A DNA stretch of 64,000 nt from Rhizobium lusitanum. GTDB lineage: Bacteria > Pseudomonadota > Alphaproteobacteria > Rhizobiales > Rhizobiaceae. This document shows positions 33,381 to 42,323 of the stretch, piece by piece; the stretch's first letter is position 1; each line of letters opens with the position of its first letter. Position numbers and translations under genes: made by a program. The notes under the pieces were generated by a model. It ran no database searches. It was not told the DNA's origin and worked only from the letters and a program-made list of their open reading frames with translations. Location of the stretch: the NCBI RefSeq assembly GCF_014189535.1, contig NZ_CP050308.1:1550001-1614000 (forward strand). The letters run 5' to 3'.

Positions 33381-34081
33381 CTATCCGGCAATGCATTTCT
33401 TGATAAAATGGAGCCAGCTGTCGTTGCGGCGAACCGTGGCTCGCGGCAGGCCGAAGGGGTCGTGGTTTTGCCCCGCCCTGCCGCGTCGCGTCGTCGTTGC
33501 CGCGCTGTAGCCAGCCTCGTAGGCAAGAACCCGATCGAGCGGCATCTCATCGCCATAGGGGAAACAGAAAGAAGAAACGATCTCGTCAAGCATGTCCTCC
33601 AGCAGCTCCCGGGAATGGGTGATCTGGCGGCGTGCTTCCTGCATCGGCAATTGTGGCAGATGCACATGATCGAGCGTATGCGAACCGACCTCGTGTCCGA
33701 GAGCCACCCACTTGCGCAGTTGTTCCAGTGACATGCAGGGCGCCCGCGCCACGCCGTTGGGAATATCCCAGATATTGCTGCCGCCGACCTGATTGGCAAC
33801 CACGAAATTCGTGGCGGTAAAGCCGAACTCCTGCAAGACGGGCAAGGCATTCTCGTAGACGTTGGCGTAGCTGTCGTCGAAGGTGATGGCGGCAACCTTG
33901 CCGGTCTTGGCGCCCTGGATATAAGGAAGCGCTTCCCGCAGCGAGAGCCCCTGAACTCCCAATCTTTTCAGCCAGGCCATCTGGCTATGGAACGCCTCCG
34001 GATGCACCGCCATGCTTCTAAAGGCGCGCGCCGCGAAGGCGGCACCGCGATCTGATGATATAAGAGAATTGGAACGGCCAA
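33381..34081 (-). CDS. Polysaccharide deacetylase family protein, single-base frameshift
   Basis: The N-terminus lies in one frame (TTG 34081, VPILLYHQIAVPPSRRAP) and the body in another (MAVHPEAFHSQMAWLKRLG to FIKKCIAG). One base restored between about 34013 and 34050, most simply a C in the GCGCC run, joins them as PPSRRAPFRSMAVHPEAF, as expected for the family; the length is then 233 residues. The NodB-type motifs TFDDSYANVY, the metal-binding HTLDHVHLPQ and the FCFPYGD segment are present. It removes acetyl groups from a polymer or sugar-lipid. It is downstream of a GT25 gene. Confidence 0.82.
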
Positions 34082-34092
34082 CTTGTATGGTC

Positions 34093-34929
34093 TCAGCTTG
34101 AGCGGCGGGAGCGTATTGCGATTTTCGCACGATAGAGCGGCCGCAGGATCTCTCTGGAAAGTTTCTCGAACACGGTCTTTCGGCGCTTGATGGTGCTGCC
34201 GCCGAGTTGCGCGGATATTTCATGCACCCCGCCCGGCAGGACAGCGAGGGGCGACAGGCCGGTCATCCAGCTCATCTGGACGGTGGTGTCGACGGGGCGG
34301 TCAAACAAGGCCGTCGCTGCCAGCAACCGGATGGCGGCATCGCGACTAACGAGCTGCGCCACCATGCCCAGACCGACGCGGCCGGGCTGGATGACGCTGG
34401 CCTGACCATGCGTCAGAACGCACTCACCATGTTCCTTGCCCATCCGGAAGGGAAAGCGAATGAAAGCGCCCGGCGTGAGACACGCTTGAGCAGCGGCAAA
34501 AGCGGCGTGAAACGAAGCGTCGATCTCCACGTCATCTTCAAACACGAGGCCGGCATCAATACCCTGCTCGACGATCGCCGCCCATGCCTTGCGATGCGAG
34601 AGGAAACAGGCGATCTCGCCGACACTCATCTCAAAGGGATAGCGCGGCTCGTGCAAATTCCGACGATAGACGAGGTCTATGTCCACGTCAGGCAAAGCAC
34701 TTGCATCAACGGCCTGGATCACTTCACTTCGAACCGGAAGCATGGCCGCGAGCCTTTCCACCTGGGGCAGGCGGTCGCGCGCGCGATCCAAGTGAATGAT
34801 GAAGCCGCGTATGTTCGCCTGATCCAGCTGCGCGCTGATCGTGCCCAAAGGAGCATGATCCAGCTCGAGCCCGGCATGGGCTCTTTCAAGCGGCGCGGCG
34901 GCCGAAAAGCCGATTTTATAGCTCTGCAT
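34093..34929 (-). CDS. Glycosyltransferase family 25 protein
   Basis: A 278-residue protein from ATG 34929 (a TTG at 34968 would add 13). The GT25 core starts with IRGFIIHLDRARDRLPQVE, contains PFEMSVGEIACFLSHRKAW and the metal-binding GLVFEDDVEIDASFHAAF. GT25 enzymes such as Lex1 add galactose or related sugars to lipopolysaccharide. Neighbours are a deacetylase and a GT29-like enzyme, so the acceptor is likely a lipopolysaccharide or capsular glycan. An extra 45-residue N-terminal stretch precedes the catalytic domain. Confidence 0.87.
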   Translation of the reverse strand: MQSYKIGFSAAAPLERAHAGLELDHAPLGTISAQLDQANIRGFIIHLDRARDRLPQVERLAAMLPVRSEVIQAVDASALPDVDIDLVYRRNLHEPRYPFEMSVGEIACFLSHRKAWAAIVEQGIDAGLVFEDDVEIDASFHAAFAAAQACLTPGAFIRFPFRMGKEHGECVLTHGQASVIQPGRVGLGMVAQLVSRDAAIRLLAATALFDRPVDTTVQMSWMTGLSPLAVLPGGVHEISAQLGGSTIKRRKTVFEKLSREILRPLYRAKIAIRSRRSS

Positions 34930-35066
34930 CCAAGAGATCTCGCTGTCGTATCCGAGACCCCGTAGCAATCGTGAATGAAGGCGAACTTAGGCAAACCTGA
35001 CGCGAAACTGAAAACCAACACTTTCAATGCTTCCGTGCAGGCCGATCGCCCACGTATGGCGACGTC

Positions 35067-35738
35067 CTAGGCAAGCATGCTGAGACGGCCAATCGCAATT
35101 CTGTCCTCGACCCAGCGGCGCTCGTCCTGCCAGGCATGGCGCTTCCATCCCTCCCAGGTAAAACCGCATAGTTTCACATCCCACTCGTCTGCGGGAAACT
35201 TGGAAAGAGCATAGCAAATGCCGAGAAATCCCGTACTCGGAAAGACCTCGCGCATTCTGGGGCCTGACACCCCAAGGACCACGCAACCGTCAAGGTAGAA
35301 TTGCGGCGGCATGATACGGATCTCCTTGCCCGCGCTACCGATCAATTCGATCGCCTGCATCGACCAATCCGCCCGCCTTCCCTTCATGCGCGAGAGGATA
35401 TTCGGCTTGGGGTGATACTTGCGGATGATGCCCGGATGATAGACCAGCACCACCTCTTTCACGGCCTTGAAAGCAGCACTCTCCAGAAAGGCCGGATCGA
35501 CCAATCGCCGCTGCATCGCCTTGCTCGACGCCGCCAGCAAGAGCATATCCGTGCGCGTGCCGCCCATGCCACCGGATAGATTCGGCTCGTTGAAGCGCAT
35601 GACAAATTCCGCATCGTCCACGATCGCGGAGATATCGCGATGCAATGTTCCATTGCCGATGATAACAGCCGTCTTGCGTATCAATTGAGGATATCCAGCC
35701 CTTTCGCTGTGACGAACTAACAGCGCTTGATGAGCCAA
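35067..35738 (-). CDS. Glycosyltransferase family 29 (sialyltransferase-like) protein
   Basis: Up to 223 residues; the start is uncertain (TTG 35738 or TTG 35684 just before the domain). TAVIIGNGTLHRDISAIVDD with FVMRFNEP matches the sialyl motif L (AVVGNSG...MRxN), PSTGFLGICYAL matches motif S and KRHAWQDERRWVE fits motif VS (H-x4-E). GT29 enzymes use CMP-activated sugars; in bacteria CMP-Kdo or a CMP-nonulosonic acid is the more likely donor than sialic acid itself. It is at the upstream end of the glycan block. Confidence 0.8.
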   Translation of the reverse strand: MAHQALLVRHSERAGYPQLIRKTAVIIGNGTLHRDISAIVDDAEFVMRFNEPNLSGGMGGTRTDMLLLAASSKAMQRRLVDPAFLESAAFKAVKEVVLVYHPGIIRKYHPKPNILSRMKGRRADWSMQAIELIGSAGKEIRIMPPQFYLDGCVVLGVSGPRMREVFPSTGFLGICYALSKFPADEWDVKLCGFTWEGWKRHAWQDERRWVEDRIAIGRLSMLA

Positions 35739-35817
35739 GAATGAAGTTTCCGACAGTCACAAGAGGCGACGGGAGCGTCATTCCGCCCGAACCGGGCAGA
35801 ATGATCCTGGCCTTGCC

Positions 35818-36420
35818 TTACTGCAATGGCAACGAAAGTTCGCCTACCGCAACTCTTTGCACCGTTTGGATGAAGAGATCGTTTTCTGCCTGCATCACCC
35901 GGCGCTCGATGGCTGCTACGTCGTCCGAGGGATTTATGCGAACTTCAGTGGCGGCAATGATCCGGCCATGATCGTATTCTGCGTCCACCAGATGGATCGT
36001 AGCACCGGTCACGGGCTCACGCGCATCAAGAACAGCTTGATGTACTTTTCTGCCATACATGCCCGCTCCGCCATGTCTCGGTAGAAGCGCCGGGTGAACG
36101 TTCAAGATTCTCCCCTCGAAGGTTGAGAGGGTCTTCGGACCCAGCCTGCGTAAATATCCCGAGAGGATGACCAGCTCCGTGTCGGCGGCGACAAGCGCTT
36201 CTTTAAGCACCTCATCGGCTTCGGCTTCGACCCCTTTTGTCGGGATGTACAAGGCAGGGATACGGTGGGCTTTGGCATAGTCGAACGCAGGAGCATTTAT
36301 GCGATTGCTGACCAGAAGCGAAATAGAAGCGCTCAAACGACCGATGGCAATGGCGTCAGCAATTGCGCGGAAGGATGAGCCATTGTTCGAGGCAAGAGCT
36401 GCGATGCGAAGCGTTTTCAT
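35818..36420 (-). CDS. PurN-like formyltransferase
   Basis: A 200-residue protein related to phosphoribosylglycinamide formyltransferase. LRIAALASNNGSSFRAIADA opens it, the catalytic Asn-His pair is in ILNVHPALLPRHGGAGMYGR, and the Asp in TIHLVDAEYDHGRIIAATEV completes the triad. No purM or purF is nearby, and purE-purK lie 19 kb away. It could be a true PurN paralogue or a formyltransferase acting on a sugar amine of the glycan block; the sequence is PurN-like but short of proof. A 10-bp stem hairpin lies 25 bp upstream. Confidence 0.8.
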   Translation of the reverse strand: MKTLRIAALASNNGSSFRAIADAIAIGRLSASISLLVSNRINAPAFDYAKAHRIPALYIPTKGVEAEADEVLKEALVAADTELVILSGYLRRLGPKTLSTFEGRILNVHPALLPRHGGAGMYGRKVHQAVLDAREPVTGATIHLVDAEYDHGRIIAATEVRINPSDDVAAIERRVMQAENDLFIQTVQRVAVGELSLPLQ

Positions 36421-36444
36421 CGGCGTTTATGCTCAATCGGTGTT

Positions 36445-36468
36445 CTCAACATCGTCCTCGATGTTGAG
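36445..36468. promoter_or_regulatory. Hairpin upstream of the PurN-like gene
   Basis: CTCAACATCG-TCCT-CGATGTTGAG is a perfect 10-bp stem. Its A-run is on the wrong side to terminate the minus-strand DUF882 gene, so it is more likely a 5' leader structure of the PurN-like gene or a binding site. Confidence 0.4.
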
Positions 36469-36558
36469 AGCAAAAAATCGCCCACAGCGCCATGCTGCAA
36501 GCGATCTCATTTATCATTCAACATTGTCGAGGAATTGGAGCCGCCCCGACTATTCGAC

Positions 36559-38487
36559 CTAATTGAATTTCTTGACCTGCAGGAAGTTCACGGCCGTGCC
36601 GCTGAAACGTTCAGGATCCATCGAGGCCGTTTGCACCTTGAAGCCTTCCGTATAAACGGCGGTCGGCTGGGCGCGGAGCGTCGGGCTGACGAAGCGCGGT
36701 GCCTTGACCGGGCGATTGACGATCTCGACGCGGGCATTGGCGATCGCCCATTGCGAGATCATCTTGTCCGTCAACTTCGGCGGAGTAGTCACCGCAGCGC
36801 GGCCGGAATCGGCCACCACGGCATCCTGCTTGTTTGGACGGCCGCCCTTCGTTGCGACGCCAGCGGCAATCGAACGTTCCTGCGGCGCCATCACTTCAAA
36901 GCTGTCGTTGAAGCGGCGGCGGCTAGCCTTGGTTTCATTGGCAGTCGGAGCAAGAGCCGCCACCTGCATCGGCATCGGCTGCGCCGGCCTCTTCTGCGGC
37001 AGAACGGCAGCAATGGCACGCACGGCATCATTGTCGGCTACGGCACTATTCGCCGGCAACACCTCATCCTTGGAGGCAACATCGTTGGCGACCGCATTGA
37101 CAGCAACACCTGTATTCGCACCCGTCTGATCGGCGCGGCGCTGTTCAAGCGCTGCAACGATCGCAGGCGAAAGCGTACCCTGATCGGCCGCATCATCGAT
37201 CGCATCCGGATCGGCATCGGCGGAAGCCAGCAGATTTTCGGCGATTTCGGGACGCTCGACCGGAACCGGAACGCCAACCGTCTGTTCCGTCACGTCAGAT
37301 GCGGCGGAGGCCATTTCGGCATCGCCGGGCGTGCGACGATCGAGCAGGGCCGGAACCGGAACGCGATAGTCGCGCAGATCGGCATATTGCTGTTGTTGAT
37401 CATCCGTCGTCGGCATCGCGGCGGCAAGCGCATCCTGGGCGGCGTTACGCTGCGGCGACATCAAAGCTGAAGCAACCTCGCTGCCGGCCTGATTTCCGAA
37501 GGCCGGACGAACCTGCGGAACAGGCGCATTGACGCTGGCAACCTGCTGCGTCACCGGCTGGCTGTCGTCGCCGTCGTCCGTTGCTATAGGAGCCCGCTGA
37601 GTGTTCTTGGCAACCAGTGTGGTTGGGGCAGACGCTGCCGGCGCACCGGTATCCGCATTGTCCTCTTCCTCATCAGCGCCACCGCCAAACAAGCGGGCGA
37701 AGAAGCCACGGCGCGGAGACGAGGAGCTGGCGATCTGGATGTCGTCAGACGACATGCGGCGCTTATAATCCGCCACTGCCTGCTGGTAGCCCGGCAGCGG
37801 ACGACCGTCGGCCGGAATATGCATGGTCTTGCCATCGGGGAACAAACGGACAAGTTCCTGGCGATCCATGCGCGGCCATGCGCGCACGCCGCCGACGTCC
37901 ATATGCACGAAGGGCGATCCGGAGGTCGGATAATAGCCGACGCCGCCGACCTGAAGCTTCATGCCTATTTCGCGCAGCTTGGTCAGCTTCACGTCGGGAA
38001 TATAGAAATCCATCGCATTGCCGAGCATATGCTGGCTCTTCTTGGCGACGCCCGTATGGGCCGTGCGCGTGCGCAGCATCTCGTTGGTTCCCGGCGAGCG
38101 GAAACCGCAGACGACATTGATGAATTCATGGGAGCCGCTATCGCGGTAGACTTGCCAGATCAGGTCGAACAAATGCGGGTTCATCTTGGTCGGCTGGTTT
38201 TTACGCCAGTCGCGCAGGATGCGGTTCAGCTTCTCCAGACCGGCCGGATCGAACTTGCCGTCACGCTTGTACGTGATGACTGCCTTTTCGCCCGTATGCA
38301 CGAAATAGATCTTGAGGCTACGGGTCTCCCCGCCCGCCTTCGACGGCGAACCAACGAAAACAGGAGTGGAGACAGCCATCGCCAGCAGGCCAACGGCTAC
38401 AACCTTGGCCACCTTACGAAATATCTCAGAGCACGCAGAATGCCAGCTCAAGCTATTAGGCTTGGTATTTCCACTCAGATTCGGCAA
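36559..38487 (-). CDS. DUF882 exported protein with M15-like metallopeptidase domain
   Basis: A 642-residue protein with a hydrophobic N-terminal segment near 28-45 (VVAVGLLAMAVSTPVFVG). The DUF882/YcbK domain covers about 55-230 and carries the peptidase M15 zinc motif SxHxxGxAxD (KSQHMLGNAMDFYIP) plus a second HxD (SPFVHMDVGGVRAW), so it should bind zinc and act on peptidoglycan or a similar substrate. The remaining 400 residues are low in complexity (Ala, Pro, Gln, Val), as in rhizobial family members. Acts in the periplasm. Confidence 0.88.
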   Translation of the reverse strand: MPNLSGNTKPNSLSWHSACSEIFRKVAKVVAVGLLAMAVSTPVFVGSPSKAGGETRSLKIYFVHTGEKAVITYKRDGKFDPAGLEKLNRILRDWRKNQPTKMNPHLFDLIWQVYRDSGSHEFINVVCGFRSPGTNEMLRTRTAHTGVAKKSQHMLGNAMDFYIPDVKLTKLREIGMKLQVGGVGYYPTSGSPFVHMDVGGVRAWPRMDRQELVRLFPDGKTMHIPADGRPLPGYQQAVADYKRRMSSDDIQIASSSSPRRGFFARLFGGGADEEEDNADTGAPAASAPTTLVAKNTQRAPIATDDGDDSQPVTQQVASVNAPVPQVRPAFGNQAGSEVASALMSPQRNAAQDALAAAMPTTDDQQQQYADLRDYRVPVPALLDRRTPGDAEMASAASDVTEQTVGVPVPVERPEIAENLLASADADPDAIDDAADQGTLSPAIVAALEQRRADQTGANTGVAVNAVANDVASKDEVLPANSAVADNDAVRAIAAVLPQKRPAQPMPMQVAALAPTANETKASRRRFNDSFEVMAPQERSIAAGVATKGGRPNKQDAVVADSGRAAVTTPPKLTDKMISQWAIANARVEIVNRPVKAPRFVSPTLRAQPTAVYTEGFKVQTASMDPERFSGTAVNFLQVKKFN

Positions 38488-38661
38488 TTCGATCCCCGTC
38501 CGACAGACAATGTCGCATCGTGTTCCAAATGGCTGTCAATTGCGGTGACACGATGGCAAAAATGCCACACATCGTCGCCCTCTTCATACATGGTGAACGA
38601 TGCACTAACAAGTGCTTTACGACAGGTAACAAAATATGCTTGCCTAAACGTTAAAGTGTTA

Positions 38662-40245
38662 TCAGGCCGCGTTTTTTTGCGGGTCATCCGGGTCTATCCC
38701 ATAGTCTTTCAACTTGCGATAGAGAGTTGAGCGACCGATTCCAAGCTTCCTTGCCACCTGACTCATTTGTCCTCGATAGAATTTGAGAGCGAACCGAATG
38801 AGTTCTTCCTCGACATCCGCAAGCTTTCTGACATCGCCGGAGGTGTCGGTGCTGACGATGACATTATCCGATGTCTGGGCGGAGGACGCCTCCACAATCG
38901 AGAACGGCGAGGTTGTAGTTTCATCCGACGAGGCGACACGCAAGCCGCGCTCAAACCTGTCCGCGGCGACGGCGTCGGCGCTGTAGGTCTCGGAATTATC
39001 CACAACTAAGGTCGGATGCTCGCCAGCGAAATAGCCAGGTAATTGCGCTGCGATCTGCGGGAAATCGGTTTCCAGCAGCTCCGGCCCTTCCGACAGCACG
39101 ACCGCGCGGAAGACCGCATTTTCGAGCTGGCGGATATTACCAGGCCAGTCATAGGCCGTCAGCAGTGCCAGCGCGCCATGGCTGATCGACAGAGAATGAC
39201 CGAGCTTCTGTTCGAACGCAAAGCGATCGGCGAAGGCGCGAGCAAGGTGCGGAATGTCCTCCTTGCGGCGGCGCAGTGCCGGCATGGTGATCGGGAAGAC
39301 GTTGAGGCGATAGTAGAGATCCTCGCGGAACCGCCCGGCCTTCACCTCTTCGATCAGATCCTTGTTAGTGGCCGAGATCAGCCGGACATTGACCTTCTGC
39401 GCCACGCGGGCGCCAACCGTCTCGATCTCGCCCTGCTGCACGGCGCGCAGGAGCTTGACCTGCACCTCAAGCGGCAGATCGCCGACCTCATCGAGGAACA
39501 GCGTGCCGCCGTCCGCTTCCATGAACTTGCCGACATGCCGCTCGGTGGCGCCGGTGAAGGCACCCTTCTCATGGCCGAAGAGAATGCTCTCGACCAGATT
39601 ATGCGGAATGGCGCCGCAATTGACCGTCACGAAAGGCTTGCCGGCGCGGTCACTGGCCGCCTGGATGGCGCGGGCCACCAGTTCCTTGCCGACGCCGGAT
39701 TCGCCTTCCAGCACCACCGGAATATTCGATTGCGCAGCACGATGGGCGAGATCGAGCACCCGCATCATCGCCGGGCTCGCCGAGACGATGTCATCGAAGC
39801 TAATCGCATTCGAGCGCGATTTACGTCCGGCGCGGGCCTTGGCCTCGCGCTGATCGAGCTTCAGGGCATTGGCGATCGACGCGCCTATCCGTTCCGGCGA
39901 AACCGGCTTGACGACGAAATCGAAGGCGCCGGCCCGCATGGCCTGCACCACGGTTTCGATACCGCCCTGCCCGGTCTGCACGATGACGGGGATATCGGTC
40001 CCCATGTCGCTCAAGGCGCCCAGAAGTTCGAGGCCGGTCATCTCCGGCATCATGAGATCGAGCACGATCACATTGATCTGGTCGCCATTACGCTTCAGAA
40101 ACTCGAGGCCGAAGCGGCCATTCTCTGCCAGATGAGCAACGTGTCCGTGCCGCTCGATGGCATTTTTTAGCAGGCGTCGTTGGATCGGATCATCCTCAAC
40201 AACGAGAACCTGCGCGCCCCCCTTGGCGCTATTCAATATGGTCAT
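38662..40245 (-). CDS. Sigma-54-dependent response regulator (NtrC family)
   Basis: A 527-residue three-part protein. Receiver domain at 12-125 with phospho-acceptor Asp 63 (VIVLDLMMPEMTG) and a conserved Lys near 113. AAA+ domain at about 148-380 with Walker A GESGVGKE at 179-186 and the sigma-54 contact loop GAFTGA at 226-231. Fis-type helix-turn-helix at 490-525 (VARKLGIGRSTLYRKLKDYG). No histidine kinase gene is adjacent, so the partner is elsewhere. It is divergent from pepF with a 220-bp gap. The regulon is not apparent. Confidence 0.93.
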   Translation of the reverse strand: MTILNSAKGGAQVLVVEDDPIQRRLLKNAIERHGHVAHLAENGRFGLEFLKRNGDQINVIVLDLMMPEMTGLELLGALSDMGTDIPVIVQTGQGGIETVVQAMRAGAFDFVVKPVSPERIGASIANALKLDQREAKARAGRKSRSNAISFDDIVSASPAMMRVLDLAHRAAQSNIPVVLEGESGVGKELVARAIQAASDRAGKPFVTVNCGAIPHNLVESILFGHEKGAFTGATERHVGKFMEADGGTLFLDEVGDLPLEVQVKLLRAVQQGEIETVGARVAQKVNVRLISATNKDLIEEVKAGRFREDLYYRLNVFPITMPALRRRKEDIPHLARAFADRFAFEQKLGHSLSISHGALALLTAYDWPGNIRQLENAVFRAVVLSEGPELLETDFPQIAAQLPGYFAGEHPTLVVDNSETYSADAVAADRFERGLRVASSDETTTSPFSIVEASSAQTSDNVIVSTDTSGDVRKLADVEEELIRFALKFYRGQMSQVARKLGIGRSTLYRKLKDYGIDPDDPQKNAA

Positions 40246-40466
40246 TGGTGCCTCACTTCATGCGAAACCTGATGGGAACCTTCGCAGAAAGGCTTGAAGA
40301 CGAAGTTTTGCCAAACCATCGTATTTTAATCATTATGTCGAATGTAACATCGCCTATGATTTCATTGTCCGACCACCCAAAATCCGCCCTTGCCGCGGCC
40401 TTTTCGGCCGAATAGACACGGATAGACCGGATCGTTCCGAAAAGAAAAATAGAGGAAATACTGTCC

Positions 40467-42323
40467 ATGAGCCCGACCTCGCTCCAATCATCCCTTAAGT
40501 TTTCCACCGGCCCGGCCGCTGCCGCGACCAATGCCGCGCTTGGGGATCTGCCCGCCTGGAAGCTCAGCGACCTCTATCCCTCGGCCACCTCCACCGCTTT
40601 CACCGGCGACATGGAAAAGGCCGGCAAGCTGGCCATCGCCTTCGAGGAGAAATGGAAGGGCAAGCTTGCCGACGCCGCGACCAAGAGCGGTGACGCCGGC
40701 ATCGGCGCGGCGCTGAAGGAATTTGAAGCCCTCGACGACATCATGGGCCGCCTCGGCTCCTTTGCCGGGCTCACCTATTTCTCCAACACCAGCGATCCGG
40801 CCAACGGCAAGCTCTATGGCGACGTGCAGACGCGGCTGACCGACTATGCCGCCCATTTGCTGTTCTTCGCGCTGGAACTGAACCGCATCGACGATGCCGT
40901 GGTGGATGCCTGCATGGCGAACGACCCCGCCGCCGGCCACTACCGCCCCTGGCTCGTCGACCTGCGCAAGGACAAGCCCTACCAGCTCGACGACAAGCTG
41001 GAGCAGCTGTTCCTGGAAAAATCCATGACCAGCGCTGCCGCCTTCAACCGCCTGTTCGACGAGACCATGGCGGAGTTGCGCTTCGAGGTCGACGGCGAGA
41101 AGCTGCCGCTGGAAGTCACCCTCAACATGCTGCAGGAAAAGGACCCTGAAGTACGTCGCAAGGCGGCCGTGGCGCTGACCGCGACCTTCAAGGCCAATCT
41201 GCGTGTCTTCACGCTGATCACCAATACGCTCGCCAAGGATAAGGATATCGGCGATCGCTGGCGTGGCTTCGAGGACATCGCCGACAGCCGCCATCTGGCC
41301 AACCGCGTCGAGCGCGAGGTGGTCGATGCATTGGCCGCCGCCGTGCGCGACGCCTATCCGCGCCTTTCGCACCGCTATTACAAGATGAAGGCCAAGTGGC
41401 TCGGCATGGAGCAGATGAATTTCTGGGACCGCAACGCGCCGCTGCCGGAAACCTCCAACGCGCTGATCCCCTGGACCGAGGCCAGGGAAACCGTGCTGTC
41501 CGCCTACGGCAATTTCGCCCCGGAAATGGCCGATATCGCCAAGCGCTTCTTCGATGAGGAATGGATCGACGCGCCGGTGCGTCCCGGCAAGGCGCCGGGC
41601 GCCTTCGCCCATCCGACCGTGCCCTCCGCGCATCCTTACGTGCTCGTCAACTATATGGGCAAACCGCGCGATGTGATGACGCTCGCCCACGAACTCGGCC
41701 ACGGCGTGCATCAGGTGCTGGCCGGCGGCCAGGGCGCGCTGATGTGCCAGACGCCGTTGACACTGGCCGAAACCGCCTCGGTCTTCGGCGAGATGCTGAC
41801 CTTCCGCACCCTGCTCGACAAGACCACCGACAAGCGCGAGCGCAAGGCGATGCTCGCCCAGAAGGTCGAGGACATGATCAACACGGTCGTGCGCCAGATC
41901 GCCTTCTACGAATTCGAGCGCAAGCTGCATACCGCCCGCAAGAACGGCGAACTGACCTCCGACGATATCGGCGAGCTGTGGCTGTCAGTGCAGGCGGAAA
42001 GCCTCGGACCGGCAATCAAGATTTCCGAGGGCTACGAGACCTACTGGACCTATATCCCCCACTTCATCCACTCGCCCTTCTATGTCTATGCCTACGCCTT
42101 CGGCGATTGCCTGGTGAACTCGCTCTACGCCGTCTACCAGAATGCCGAAGAGGGCTTTCAGGCGAAGTATTTCGAGCTGCTGAAGGCCGGCGGCACCAAG
42201 CATCATTCGGAACTTCTGAAGCCTTTCGGCCTCGACGCCACCGATCCGTCGTTCTGGAGCAAGGGACTGTCGATGATCGAAGGGCTGATCGACGAGCTTG
42301 AGGCGCTTGATACGAGTGCTTGA
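40467..42323 (+). CDS. pepF: M3-family oligoendopeptidase F
   Basis: A 618-residue zinc metallopeptidase. HELGH at 408-412 (in MTLAHELGHGVHQVL) with the third ligand Glu in LAETASVFGEM forms the M3 site, and PepF-type features (LPAWKLSDLYPS at the start, YPRLSHRYYKMKAKWLGMEQ in the middle) are present. It cleaves short peptides in the cytoplasm. Its stop codon overlaps the pabB start. Confidence 0.94.
   Translation: MSPTSLQSSLKFSTGPAAAATNAALGDLPAWKLSDLYPSATSTAFTGDMEKAGKLAIAFEEKWKGKLADAATKSGDAGIGAALKEFEALDDIMGRLGSFAGLTYFSNTSDPANGKLYGDVQTRLTDYAAHLLFFALELNRIDDAVVDACMANDPAAGHYRPWLVDLRKDKPYQLDDKLEQLFLEKSMTSAAAFNRLFDETMAELRFEVDGEKLPLEVTLNMLQEKDPEVRRKAAVALTATFKANLRVFTLITNTLAKDKDIGDRWRGFEDIADSRHLANRVEREVVDALAAAVRDAYPRLSHRYYKMKAKWLGMEQMNFWDRNAPLPETSNALIPWTEARETVLSAYGNFAPEMADIAKRFFDEEWIDAPVRPGKAPGAFAHPTVPSAHPYVLVNYMGKPRDVMTLAHELGHGVHQVLAGGQGALMCQTPLTLAETASVFGEMLTFRTLLDKTTDKRERKAMLAQKVEDMINTVVRQIAFYEFERKLHTARKNGELTSDDIGELWLSVQAESLGPAIKISEGYETYWTYIPHFIHSPFYVYAYAFGDCLVNSLYAVYQNAEEGFQAKYFELLKAGGTKHHSELLKPFGLDATDPSFWSKGLSMIEGLIDELEALDTSA

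Noticed and set aside
36559..36595. Possible terminator for DUF882 in the hairpin at 36445
   Set aside because: The T-run precedes the stem on the minus strand, so it cannot act as an intrinsic terminator for that gene.
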